A stretch of DNA of 64,000 nt from Thalassorhabdomicrobium marinisediminis (GTDB taxonomy: Bacteria; Pseudomonadota; Alphaproteobacteria; Rhodobacterales; Rhodobacteraceae). The position numbers and the translations under genes were made by a program. Every line of letters starts with the position of its first letter. The stretch's first letter is position 1. Below are positions 46,853 through 54,307 of this stretch, piece by piece. Location: positions 186,001 through 250,000 of the forward strand of contig NZ_QCYG01000001.1 of NCBI RefSeq assembly GCF_003072065.1, read 5' to 3'. The notes under the pieces were generated by a model. The model saw nothing but the letters and a program-made list of their open reading frames with translations, had not been told where the DNA came from and made no database searches.

Positions 46853-47614
46853 ATGGCGACGGATACAGCACACAAGACGGCGCGGCTTTACCGGATGGTG
46901 ATGCCGGAGCATACCTGCCCTTACGGCCTGAAATCCAAGGACCTCCTTGAGCGCAACGGCTACACCGTTGAGGATCACCACCTCACCACGCGCGAGGAGA
47001 CCGACGCCTTCAAGGCCAAGCACAAGGTCGAGACCACGCCCCAGACCTTTATCAGGGACGAGCGGATCGGCGGGCACGACGCCTTGCGCGAATACTTCGG
47101 GGAAGAGGTCAAGGACGAGGACGCGACAAGCTACCAGCCGGTGATCGCGATCTTCGCGGTCGCCGCCCTGATGGCGCTGGGCCTGAGCTGGGCGTTCTTC
47201 GAAGACCTCTTCACGCTACGGGCGTTCGAATGGTTCCTTGCGATTTCCATGTGTTTTCTGGCCACCCAGAAGTTGCAGGACATCGAGAGCTTCTCGACCA
47301 TGTTCCTCAACTATGACCTGCTGGCGCAACGCTGGGTGCGCTACGGCTATCTCTACCCCTTCGGAGAGGCCACGTCGGGCATTCTGATGGTCGCCGGAGC
47401 GCTGGTCTGGATCAGCGCCCCCATCGCGCTGTTCATCGGGACGATCGGCGCGGTCTCGGTGTTCAAGGCGGTCTATATCGACAAGCGGGAATTGAAATGC
47501 GCCTGCGTGGGCGGCAATTCGAACGTGCCTTTGGGGTTCGTCTCACTCACCGAGAACCTGATGATGATCTTCATGGGCCTGTGGATGCCCGCGCGGGCGC
47601 TGGGCTGGTTCTAG
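46853..47614 (+). CDS. glutaredoxin-MauE fusion membrane protein
   Basis: 253 residues. Residues 9-88 form a glutaredoxin-like domain (RLYRMVMPEHTCPYGLKSKDLLERNGYTVEDH, TTPQTFIRDERIGGHDALREYF) in which CPYC is reduced to CPYG, a monothiol form. From about 95 a MauE/DoxX-like four-helix membrane domain follows, ending with CACVGGNSNVPLGFVSLTENLMM, whose Cys pair is typical of MauE. Such fusions are thought to pass thiol electrons across the membrane. Clustered with copper genes, it may maintain periplasmic copper-handling thiols; this is inference. It is 14 bases after the DUF305 gene. Confidence 0.85.
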   Translation: MATDTAHKTARLYRMVMPEHTCPYGLKSKDLLERNGYTVEDHHLTTREETDAFKAKHKVETTPQTFIRDERIGGHDALREYFGEEVKDEDATSYQPVIAIFAVAALMALGLSWAFFEDLFTLRAFEWFLAISMCFLATQKLQDIESFSTMFLNYDLLAQRWVRYGYLYPFGEATSGILMVAGALVWISAPIALFIGTIGAVSVFKAVYIDKRELKCACVGGNSNVPLGFVSLTENLMMIFMGLWMPARALGWF

Positions 47615-47625
47615 CCGGACGGGCG

Positions 47626-47737
47626 GTGGTGTCGCCCGCTGCCGGGCGCCGTGGTGTCGCCCGCTGCCGGGCGCGGTGGTGTCGCCCGCCACCGGGCGCG
47701 GTGGTGTCGCCCGCCACCGGGCGCGGTGTTGTCGCAG
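47626..47737. repeat. 25-bp tandem repeat, four copies plus a degenerate fifth
   Basis: Units start at 47626, 47651, 47676 and 47701, each beginning GTGGTGTCGCCCG and ending CGGGCGC plus one base. Copies 1-2 have CTGC and copies 3-4 have CCAC between the CGCCCG and CGGGCG arms, so each copy can form a small hairpin. A fifth unit starts at 47726 with GTGTTGTCGC and breaks off. The array lies 11 bases after the glutaredoxin-MauE stop and may end that transcript. There are no spacers, so it is not CRISPR. Confidence 0.92.
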
Positions 47738-47756
47738 AATGGTTAACCTGTAAACT
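47729..47756 (+). promoter_or_regulatory. candidate promoter for the cpdB-like gene
   Basis: TTGTCG (47729-47734) and TAAACT (47751-47756) are 16 bases apart. Transcription would start about 30 bases before the ATG. The -35 lies in the degenerate fifth copy of the 25-bp repeat. Confidence 0.45.
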
Positions 47757-47791
47757 GAACGCAGAGTTCACCTCACAGGGAGACAATAAAA

Positions 47792-49747
47792 ATGACACTC
47801 ACACTCAACCGGCGCGGCTTTCTGGCCAGCACCGCAGGCTTCATCGCCCTGCATCCGTTTTCCGCCAACGCCGCTGCAAATCAGGCGCATTTGCGCATCA
47901 TGGAGACGACGGACCTGCACGTGCACGTCTTTCCCTACGACTATTACGCCGACAAGGAGAGCGACACTGTAGGTCTTGCCCGCACCGCAAGCCTGATCCA
48001 GCAGGTGCGCGACGAGGCGTCCAACTCGCTGCTGATCGACAACGGCGATTTCCTGCAGGGCAACCCGATGGGCGATTACATCGCCTATGAGCGGGGCATG
48101 GCCGAAGGCGACAAACACCCCGTCATTCAAGCGATGAACACGCTGGGCTTCGACGCCTCGACCCTAGGCAACCATGAGTTCAACTACGGCCTTGATTTCC
48201 TGATGAAGTCCGTGGCCGGGGCCGAGTTCCCCATCGTCACGGCCAACGTCGCGCTTGAAACAGGCAGCGATCCGACCAAGGACAAGACGCTGATCCAGCC
48301 CTTCGTGATCCTTGATCATACCGTGACGGACGGGGACGGAACCGAGCATCCGATCAAGGTGGGGCTCATCGGCTTTGTGCCGCCGCAGATCATGAACTGG
48401 GACCGCCGCCATCTCGAAGGCAATGTGCAGGCCCGCGACATCATCGAAACGGCGAAAGCCTATATTCCGCTGATGAAAGAGCAGGGGGCCGATATCATCG
48501 TGGCCCTGTCGCACTCGGGCATCGGTGAAGCGGACGCCCACGACGGGATGGAGAATGCTGCCGTGCCGCTGGCGGGGCTTGACGGGGTGGATGCGGTGCT
48601 CACGGGGCACAGCCATCTGGTGTTCCCGTCGCCGACCTATGCCGATTTCGCCGGCGCCGACGTGGATGCGGGCACCCTGATGGAGACGCCCGCCGTGATG
48701 GCCGGCTTCTGGGGCAGCCACATGGGTCTGATCGACCTGCTGCTGGAACGGGACGGCAACGCATGGCGCGTGATCTCGGCGGAAACCGAGGCGCGGCCGA
48801 TCTCCATGCGGGGCGAGGATCGCTCGATCACGCCGCTGGTCGAAAGCGATCCGGAGGTGCTGGCCTCGGTGCAGCAGGAACACGACGAGACACTAGCCTA
48901 TGTGCGCCGCGCCGTGGGCAAGACCGACGCGCCGCTGCACAGCTATTTCGCGCTGGTCGCCGATGATCCGTCGGTGCAGGTCGTCTCGAACGCGCAGCGG
49001 TGGTATATTGAACAGATGCTGCAAGGGACCGAGCATGAGGGTCTGCCGATCCTCTCCGCTGCCGCGCCGTTCAAGGCTGGTGGCCGTGGCGGGCCCGAGT
49101 ATTACACGGACGTGCCCGTGGGCGATGTGGCGATCAAGAACGTCTCGGACCTCTATCTTTATCCCAACACCGCCCGCGCGGTCCGGGTGACGGGGGCGCA
49201 GGTCAAGGACTGGCTGGAACGCTCGGCGGGGATGTTCAATCAGGTCGAGAAGGGCGCGCAGGATGCCGTCCTGCTCAACCCTGAATTCCCCAGCTACAAC
49301 TTCGATGTGATCGACGGGGTCGAATACCAGATCGACCTCTCGCAGCCGTCGAAATATGACCGCGAGGGGGAGGTGATCAACCCCGACGCCAACCGCATCG
49401 TCAACCTCACTTACGAGGGAGAACCCGTTGACATGGATGCGGAATTTATCATCGCGACCAACAACTACCGCGCCAGCGGTGGCGGAAATTTCCAGGGTGC
49501 CACGCCCGAGACCACGGTTTTTGAAGGGCCCGACACCAACCGCGACGTGATCGTGCGCTACATCGTCGAGAAGGGCACCATCAACCCCAAGGCCGACAAC
49601 AACTGGTCCTTCGCGCCGCTGGACGGCACGACGGTTCTGTTCGACACCGGCCCCGCGGCCTCGGCCTATCTCGATCAGGTGGACATGGACATCGAGGAAG
49701 CAGGCGACGGGCCGGACGGCTTCGCGCGGTTCCGCATCACGCTCTAG
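47792..49747 (+). CDS. cpdB: periplasmic 2',3'-cyclic-nucleotide 2'-phosphodiesterase/3'-nucleotidase
   Basis: 651 residues. N-terminal Tat-like signal (NRRGFLASTAGFIAL, cleavage near ANA). The calcineurin-like metallophosphatase domain shows METTDLHVH, DNGDFLQGNPMGDY, TLGNHEFNYG and TGHSHLVF; the 5'-nucleotidase C-terminal domain follows from about residue 360. CpdB salvages extracellular nucleotides by removing 2'-cyclic and 3'-phosphates. AGGGAG precedes the ATG. Confidence 0.93.
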   Translation: MTLTLNRRGFLASTAGFIALHPFSANAAANQAHLRIMETTDLHVHVFPYDYYADKESDTVGLARTASLIQQVRDEASNSLLIDNGDFLQGNPMGDYIAYERGMAEGDKHPVIQAMNTLGFDASTLGNHEFNYGLDFLMKSVAGAEFPIVTANVALETGSDPTKDKTLIQPFVILDHTVTDGDGTEHPIKVGLIGFVPPQIMNWDRRHLEGNVQARDIIETAKAYIPLMKEQGADIIVALSHSGIGEADAHDGMENAAVPLAGLDGVDAVLTGHSHLVFPSPTYADFAGADVDAGTLMETPAVMAGFWGSHMGLIDLLLERDGNAWRVISAETEARPISMRGEDRSITPLVESDPEVLASVQQEHDETLAYVRRAVGKTDAPLHSYFALVADDPSVQVVSNAQRWYIEQMLQGTEHEGLPILSAAAPFKAGGRGGPEYYTDVPVGDVAIKNVSDLYLYPNTARAVRVTGAQVKDWLERSAGMFNQVEKGAQDAVLLNPEFPSYNFDVIDGVEYQIDLSQPSKYDREGEVINPDANRIVNLTYEGEPVDMDAEFIIATNNYRASGGGNFQGATPETTVFEGPDTNRDVIVRYIVEKGTINPKADNNWSFAPLDGTTVLFDTGPAASAYLDQVDMDIEEAGDGPDGFARFRITL

Positions 49748-49789
49748 GGTGGCGCGCCGGTTGGTCCGGCGCTGCACGCAACGACCCAC

Positions 49790-49822
49790 AAGGCCACGGC
49801 GCAGGCGCGTCGTGGCCTTTTT
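49790..49822 (+). terminator. intrinsic terminator after cpdB
   Basis: A perfect nine-base stem, AAGGCCACG (49790-49798) with CGTGGCCTT (49811-49819), is followed by TTT, 42 bases after the stop codon. Confidence 0.88.
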
Positions 49823-49842
49823 GCGCGTCCCCCCGCGCGAAC

Positions 49843-49861
49843 CTGACAATTCGCTGACAAT
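49843..49861 (+). promoter_or_regulatory. direct-repeat box for an OmpR/PhoB-type regulator
   Basis: CTGACAAT occurs twice (49843-49850 and 49854-49861) with an 11-base period, one helical turn, as bound by tandem dimers of OmpR/PhoB-class response regulators. A possible -10, TAGATA, lies at 49892-49897, and the first Ser/Pro-repeat gene starts at 49952. The response regulator encoded at 52291 is an obvious candidate ligand; PhoB is the alternative. Confidence 0.55.
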
Positions 49862-49951
49862 CGGATTCAGGTCCGTGACGGGGGCCTGCGGTAGATACGA
49901 TTCGAACCCGGGCCACAGGTATGCGCCTACACAACAAAAAAGGAGACAGAC

Positions 49952-50338
49952 ATGACCGATCAGACCGACAAGAGCCTTTCGCGCCGCAAGGCCATCGCCC
50001 GCCTCGGCGGGGCCGCCCTTCTGGCCTATACCGTGCCCACGTTCGCCGCCCTCTCTGCGGCTGAAGCGGCCTCCTCTGCCAGCCCTGCCTCCGACCCCAG
50101 CCCCGCATCGGACCCGAGCCCCGCATCCACGCCCAGCCCCGCGTCCGACCCCAGCGCAGCCTCGACCCCGAGCGAGCCTTCGGCGGCCAGCGATCCGTCC
50201 ACGCCGTCGACTCCAAGCACGCCAAGCACCGCGAGCGGCCCCAGCGGCCCGCGCGTGATGACGCAGGACGAATGCGAATCCGCCGGTGGTTCGGTCGTCA
50301 CCCGCGCTGACGGCGTCCGTATTTGCGATTTGCCCTAG
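49952..50338 (+). CDS. Tat-exported Ser/Pro-repeat protein with a C-terminal two-cysteine module
   Basis: 128 residues. A twin-arginine leader (Arg11-Arg12 then KAIARLGG...AYTVPT, residues 9-40) precedes a low-complexity tract, about 41-100, built of SPASDPS/TPS-type units that is about 45% serine. The last 28 residues form a different module with Cys108 and Cys125 (TQDECESAGGSVVT...VRICDLP), probably a disulfide-closed loop. No known domain. An AAGGAG site precedes the ATG. It lies 124 bases before the kinase/PqqD gene and shares its leader with the protein at 51701. It could be a substrate of the kinase; this is inference. Confidence 0.82.
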   Translation: MTDQTDKSLSRRKAIARLGGAALLAYTVPTFAALSAAEAASSASPASDPSPASDPSPASTPSPASDPSAASTPSEPSAASDPSTPSTPSTPSTASGPSGPRVMTQDECESAGGSVVTRADGVRICDLP

Positions 50339-50375
50339 GGACACCCCCAACTCACGGAACTAGGGAAAACGAGGG

Positions 50376-50402
50376 CCGGGCGGTGCCACAGGTATCGCCC
50401 GG
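50376..50402 (+). terminator. GC-rich hairpin between the Ser/Pro-repeat gene and the kinase gene
   Basis: CCGGGCGGT (50376-50384) pairs with ATCGCCCGG (50394-50402) over nine bases including one G.T pair, with a nine-base loop. No T-run follows, so it looks more like an attenuator or mRNA-stabilising end than a full terminator. Confidence 0.45.
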
Positions 50403-50462
50403 TCAGCGGCCTTTGCAGTGGGCCGAAAGTTCACTATGCATCAGACGACGCAAGGTAGGGCT

Positions 50463-51704
50463 ATGGTGACCGAGACGACTTTCGTGCAATTCGACGGGCT
50501 GGATCATCCGGTGGCGCTGAACGGCGCATCGGACCTTCTGCCCTTGATCGCGGACATCGCGACGGCCTGTCCGCACCGGCACAGCCGCTCGGCCCGCGCC
50601 GCCCCGTTCGCCACGCTGGCCCCGGCCGAAGGCGGCGACTGGACGCTGACCCCGGCCGACGCCCCGGACGCGCCGCGCCGCTGGGATGGGGTCAATGCGG
50701 TGTGCGATCTGGTGGCCGAAATGGCGTGGGAACGCATCCGCTCGCACCCCGACATGCTGTGCCTGCACGCGGGCGGGGTGGCCTTTGGCGGGCGCCTGGT
50801 GGCCTTTCCCAACGGGCGGCGCGCGGGCAAAAGCACGCTGACCGCCGCGCTTGCGCATCTGGAGCATGAGGTCTTTACCGACGACGTGCTGCCCGTGCGC
50901 AAGGACATCGACAGCGGCACGTTCCACGGCATCGCCAATGGCGTCGCCCCACGGGTGCGTCTTCCGGTGCCCGACAGCTTCGACGCCGCGCTCTCGCAGT
51001 GGGTTGCGCAGGATTTCGGGCCGTCGAACCGGCAATACAAATATGTGACCACCGCGCCCATCGCGCGGGCGGGGGCCACCATGCCGCTGGGGGCGATCGT
51101 GCTGCTGGACCGGCAGGAGACGCCCTGCGCGCCGCGGCTTGATCCGGTGACCGAGGATGAAGCGCTCGCCACCCTGATCACCCAGAATTTCGCCCGTACC
51201 CTGCACGCCAGCATCATCCTGTCTTCGGCCGAGGTGTTGGCGCGGCACTTGCCAGTCTACCGCTTGACCTATGCTTGCGGTCAACAGGCGGCGGCATATT
51301 TGTCGGCGCATGAGGCCCTGCAGGACTTGCCCGTGGCGCGGCACGACGCAACCGCGCCCGAGGTCCGGCAGGCCCCGTTGGAAGAGCGGAACCGCCCCGC
51401 GCCCGCCTTCGATCCCGCCGCGTCCTATGTCCGCCGCGACGGCGTCACCGAAACCCGCGCCGGAGAGGCCTGGTTTCTGGCCGACAGCAGCGGGATCGCG
51501 ATCTATCACCTCAATGGCAGTTCGGCGGCGATCTGGCGGCTTCTGGCCGAGCCGATCACTTTGGCTGAGGTCTGCGAGGTGCTGTGCGCGGCCTATCCGC
51601 AGGTTGATCCGGCGGCGATCCGCACGGACAGCGAAGCGCTGCTGCAAAACCTCGCCGCTGCCCGCCTGATCGAGACCGTCCCCGCGCAGGAGCCTGTGGA
51701 ATGA
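50463..51704 (+). CDS. HPr-kinase-like protein fused to a C-terminal PqqD domain
   Basis: 413 residues. The kinase half (about 80-300) has the HprK-type order: LHAGGVAF (His102), a P-loop RRAGKST (Gly122-Lys123-Ser124) and the acidic VFTDDVLPV (Asp140-Asp141). The Gly expected to open the P-loop is replaced by Asn (N-GRRA-GKS). From about 322 to 405 a PqqD-like domain follows (YVRRDGVTETRAGEAWFL...IYHLNGSSAAIWRLL), the winged-helix type that recognises leader peptides in RiPP pathways. In the family, HprK-like enzymes phosphorylate Ser. The ATG at 50463 has AGGTAGGG upstream; 50436 (ATG) and 50418 (GTG) are alternatives. The stop overlaps the next gene (ATGA). Confidence 0.85.
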   Translation: MVTETTFVQFDGLDHPVALNGASDLLPLIADIATACPHRHSRSARAAPFATLAPAEGGDWTLTPADAPDAPRRWDGVNAVCDLVAEMAWERIRSHPDMLCLHAGGVAFGGRLVAFPNGRRAGKSTLTAALAHLEHEVFTDDVLPVRKDIDSGTFHGIANGVAPRVRLPVPDSFDAALSQWVAQDFGPSNRQYKYVTTAPIARAGATMPLGAIVLLDRQETPCAPRLDPVTEDEALATLITQNFARTLHASIILSSAEVLARHLPVYRLTYACGQQAAAYLSAHEALQDLPVARHDATAPEVRQAPLEERNRPAPAFDPAASYVRRDGVTETRAGEAWFLADSSGIAIYHLNGSSAAIWRLLAEPITLAEVCEVLCAAYPQVDPAAIRTDSEALLQNLAAARLIETVPAQEPVE

Positions 51705-52291
51705 GCGGTCGTAACCCCCTTACACGGCGCGCGGCACTGGCGCGGCTGGGGCTCGGACTGGCGGCGGCCTATGTCGCGCCGACCGTCACGGGGCTGAGCG
51801 TGGCCCATGCCTCGACCCCCTCGGACGCCTCGGCCGCAAGCCGCGCCTCGCCCGCGTCGAAGCCCAGCCCGGTCAGCCCGCCAAGTCCAGCAAGCCCGCC
51901 GACGGCGCCCACCGCGGCCAGCCGTCCGTCGCCCGTCAGCGGGCCCTCGCGCCCCGGGACGGGGTCGACACATTCGGCGCCTTCGGCCCCCTCAGCCGCA
52001 TCGGGCCCCAGCGGTCCGGGGAGCTGTTCTGGCGCGCGCCTGCCCGATGGCGGCCAGATGTCCCGGCGCGATTACGAACGCGCGCAACAGGCGATCCAGC
52101 GCGGGCAGGCGCGCCCCCTGCGCGAGGTGCTGACCCGTGTGCAAGCCAGCCATCCCGGTACGGTGATCCGCGTCGGCTTCTCAAGCGATGGCGGATCGTT
52201 CCGGGTGCTCACGGTCAACAACTCCGGCGCTGTGGTCTCCGTGCGGGTGGACGCGGCCTCGGGCCGGATCACCGGAGCGCAGGCCTGTTGA
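51701..52291 (+). CDS. Tat-exported Ser/Pro-repeat protein with C-terminal PepSY-like domain
   Basis: 196 residues. Twin-arginine leader (Arg9-Arg10, AALARLGLGL, AYVAPT) nearly superimposable on that of the protein at 49952, then a Ser/Pro/Ala tract (about 38-108, SPASKPSPVSPPSPAS-like) ending in SGPSGP as in the other protein. From about 119 a PepSY-type domain follows: RPLREVLTRVQASHPGTVIRVGF...FRVLTVNNSGAVVSVRVDAASGRI. Cys109 and Cys196 could pair. PepSY proteins often sit next to two-component genes and modulate proteases or sensors. ATG overlaps the kinase stop and its own stop overlaps the regulator ATG. Confidence 0.83.
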   Translation: MSGRNPLTRRAALARLGLGLAAAYVAPTVTGLSVAHASTPSDASAASRASPASKPSPVSPPSPASPPTAPTAASRPSPVSGPSRPGTGSTHSAPSAPSAASGPSGPGSCSGARLPDGGQMSRRDYERAQQAIQRGQARPLREVLTRVQASHPGTVIRVGFSSDGGSFRVLTVNNSGAVVSVRVDAASGRITGAQAC

Positions 52292-52956
52292 TGCGCATTT
52301 TGATTGTCGAAGACGAGCGCAAGATCGCCGAACTGGTGGCCGATGTGTTGACCGCCGAAGGCATGATCCCCGAGATCGCCTCGGACGGGGAGGAGGGCTG
52401 GTTTCTGGGCAGCACGGAAAGCTATGCCGCAGCTATTCTGGACATCGGCCTGCCCAAGCGCGACGGGCTGTCGGTGCTGCGCAACTGGCGCGAAGAAGGG
52501 CTGGACCTGCCAGTGATCCTGCTCACGGCGCGCGCCAACTGGAGCGAACGGGTCGAGGGGATCGACGCGGGCGCTGACGATTATCTGGGCAAGCCCTTCC
52601 AGATGGAAGAACTGATCGCCCGTCTGCGCGCCTTGTTGCGGCGCGCCAGCGGCCAGAAGACGACGACTTTCGAGGCCGGACCCCTGCGCATGGACCTGCG
52701 CCAGATGCGTGTCTCGGTCGATGGCAAGCCGCTGAAGGTCACGCCGCTGGAATACCGGCTGCTCAATTACCTGATGCACCAGCGCGGCAAGGTCGTCAGT
52801 CAGGAAGAGCTGATCGAGAATGTCTATTTTCGCGACCATGAGCCCGACAGCAACGCGGTCGAGGTCTTGATCGGGCGTCTGCGGCGCAAGATCGGCGGCG
52901 GCGTGATCGAGACGCGGCGGGGCTTCGGCTATCTGATTGCCGAGGACCTGTCGTGA
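52291..52956 (+). CDS. OmpR/PhoP-family response regulator
   Basis: 221 residues. Receiver domain with acidic pocket Glu7-Asp8-Glu9, phospho-acceptor Asp51 (AILDIGLPKRDGL) and conserved Lys in GKPF; winged-helix trans_reg_C domain from about 125 (VTPLEYRLLNYLMHQRGKVVSQEELIENVY...VEVLIGRLRRKIGG...RRGFGYLI). Typical of PhoP/QseB. It overlaps its neighbours on both sides by one and four bases, so it is translated with the PepSY protein and the sensor kinase. It is the probable reader of the direct repeat at 49843. Confidence 0.93.
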   Translation: MRILIVEDERKIAELVADVLTAEGMIPEIASDGEEGWFLGSTESYAAAILDIGLPKRDGLSVLRNWREEGLDLPVILLTARANWSERVEGIDAGADDYLGKPFQMEELIARLRALLRRASGQKTTTFEAGPLRMDLRQMRVSVDGKPLKVTPLEYRLLNYLMHQRGKVVSQEELIENVYFRDHEPDSNAVEVLIGRLRRKIGGGVIETRRGFGYLIAEDLS

Positions 52957-54305
52957 GGACCGCGCTGAACCTGCGGCTGTTTCTTGCGGCGGTGATCGCC
53001 ACAGCGGTGGCGCTGGTGGCGACGGCGGTGGTGCTGAACTTCCTGTTCCGGCTGTATTTCGAGGACCGCCTGCGCGACGAGCTTGAGACCTATCTCATCC
53101 AGCTCAGCGGCAATGTCGCCGTCACCGACAGCGGCGAGGTCGAGGTTGGCCCGCTCGCCGATCCGCGGTTCAACAATCCGTTGTCGGGCTATTACTGGCA
53201 GATCGAGGTCGCAGGTGCCGATCCGGTCCTCTCGCCGTCGTTCTGGGGCGCGCCCATGGCGTTGGAGCGGCCCGAGCAGCCCGGTGTGATCCGCGTTCAG
53301 GACATCAACATCGGCACCGAAGAGCCTCTTGCCGTAGCCCATTGGGTGATCCTTACTGGTCAGGACGCAGCACAGCGCAGCCTGCATCTGGCGGTGGCGC
53401 TGGACCGGACGGATCTCGACGTTTCGGTCGCAGGTTTCCGTTTGAACTCAACGCTTTGGCTGGCGGTTCTGGGGGCCTTCCTGCTGATCGCGAGCGCCGT
53501 GCAGATCCGGCTGGGCCTGCGCCCGCTTGAGAAGGTCCGCTCGGAGGTGAACCGCGTCAGCCGCTCGCCCGCGGGGCGTTTGTCCGACGACTATCCGACC
53601 GAGGTGCTGCCGCTGGTGGAAGAGGTCAACCAGTTGCTTGACACCAACGCCGCCACGCTTGAGCGGGTGCGGGCGGGGGCGGGCAATCTGGCCCACGGGC
53701 TCAAGACCCCGCTGACGATCCTGCACGGGGTAGAGCGCAAGCTGCGCAAGGCGGGGCAAGACCTTCTGGCCGACGAGTTGCAGACCGAGATCGCCAGCAT
53801 CGAACACATCGTCGAACGGGAATTGGCGCGGCACCGCGACAGCGGCCAGTCTCGACAGGTCTGCGAGGTTGCCCCGGTGGTGAGGCGGCTGAGTGACGCG
53901 CTGAGCCAGCAGCCCGGGTCCGAGCAGATCCGCTGGTCCGTCGAGGTGGACGAACGATTGCGCGCGCCGTTTGACGAATTCGATCTGACCGAACTGGTGG
54001 GCAACCTTCTGGACAATGCGATGAAATGGACCGACGGGCGGATCGTCGTGCGCGGCGCGCTGTCGGGCACCGTGGCCAGCCTGACGGTCTGCGATGACGG
54101 GCCGGGGTTGAGCGACGCGGGGCACGAGATCGTGCTGGGGCGTGGGCGCAAGGCCGATCCGGAACGCTCGGGCACCGGGCTGGGCCTGAGCATCGCCGAC
54201 GAGATGGCGCAGGCCCATGGTTGCGCGCTCACGCTGGATCGCAGCGACATGGGCGGGCTTTCGGTGATGCTGGCGTGGGAGCAGGCAGAGGCCGCCCCGC
54301 GCTGA
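52953..54305 (+). CDS. sensor histidine kinase, PhoQ/QseC-like
   Basis: 450 residues. TM1 (about 8-32), a periplasmic sensor domain of about 130 residues, TM2 (about 167-187), a HAMP-like linker, the H-box AGNLAHGLKTPLT with His248, and a HATPase_c domain with DNAMKW (N box), DDGPGLS (G1) and GTGLGLSI (G2). GTG start overlapping the regulator stop (GTGA). The envelope location of the sensor domain and of the upstream exported proteins suggests that they may be detected in the periplasm. Confidence 0.93.
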   Translation: MRTALNLRLFLAAVIATAVALVATAVVLNFLFRLYFEDRLRDELETYLIQLSGNVAVTDSGEVEVGPLADPRFNNPLSGYYWQIEVAGADPVLSPSFWGAPMALERPEQPGVIRVQDINIGTEEPLAVAHWVILTGQDAAQRSLHLAVALDRTDLDVSVAGFRLNSTLWLAVLGAFLLIASAVQIRLGLRPLEKVRSEVNRVSRSPAGRLSDDYPTEVLPLVEEVNQLLDTNAATLERVRAGAGNLAHGLKTPLTILHGVERKLRKAGQDLLADELQTEIASIEHIVERELARHRDSGQSRQVCEVAPVVRRLSDALSQQPGSEQIRWSVEVDERLRAPFDEFDLTELVGNLLDNAMKWTDGRIVVRGALSGTVASLTVCDDGPGLSDAGHEIVLGRGRKADPERSGTGLGLSIADEMAQAHGCALTLDRSDMGGLSVMLAWEQAEAAPR

Positions 54306-54307
54306 GG

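Noticed and set aside
47626-47737. Possible CRISPR array
   Set aside because: The 25-bp units are directly contiguous with no unique spacers, and there are no cas genes.
49952-50338. Reading the Ser/Pro repeat gene as a shadow or a sequencing artefact
   Set aside because: A strong Shine-Dalgarno, an intact twin-arginine leader, a distinct C-terminal two-Cys module and a leader-sharing partner gene nearby support a real gene.
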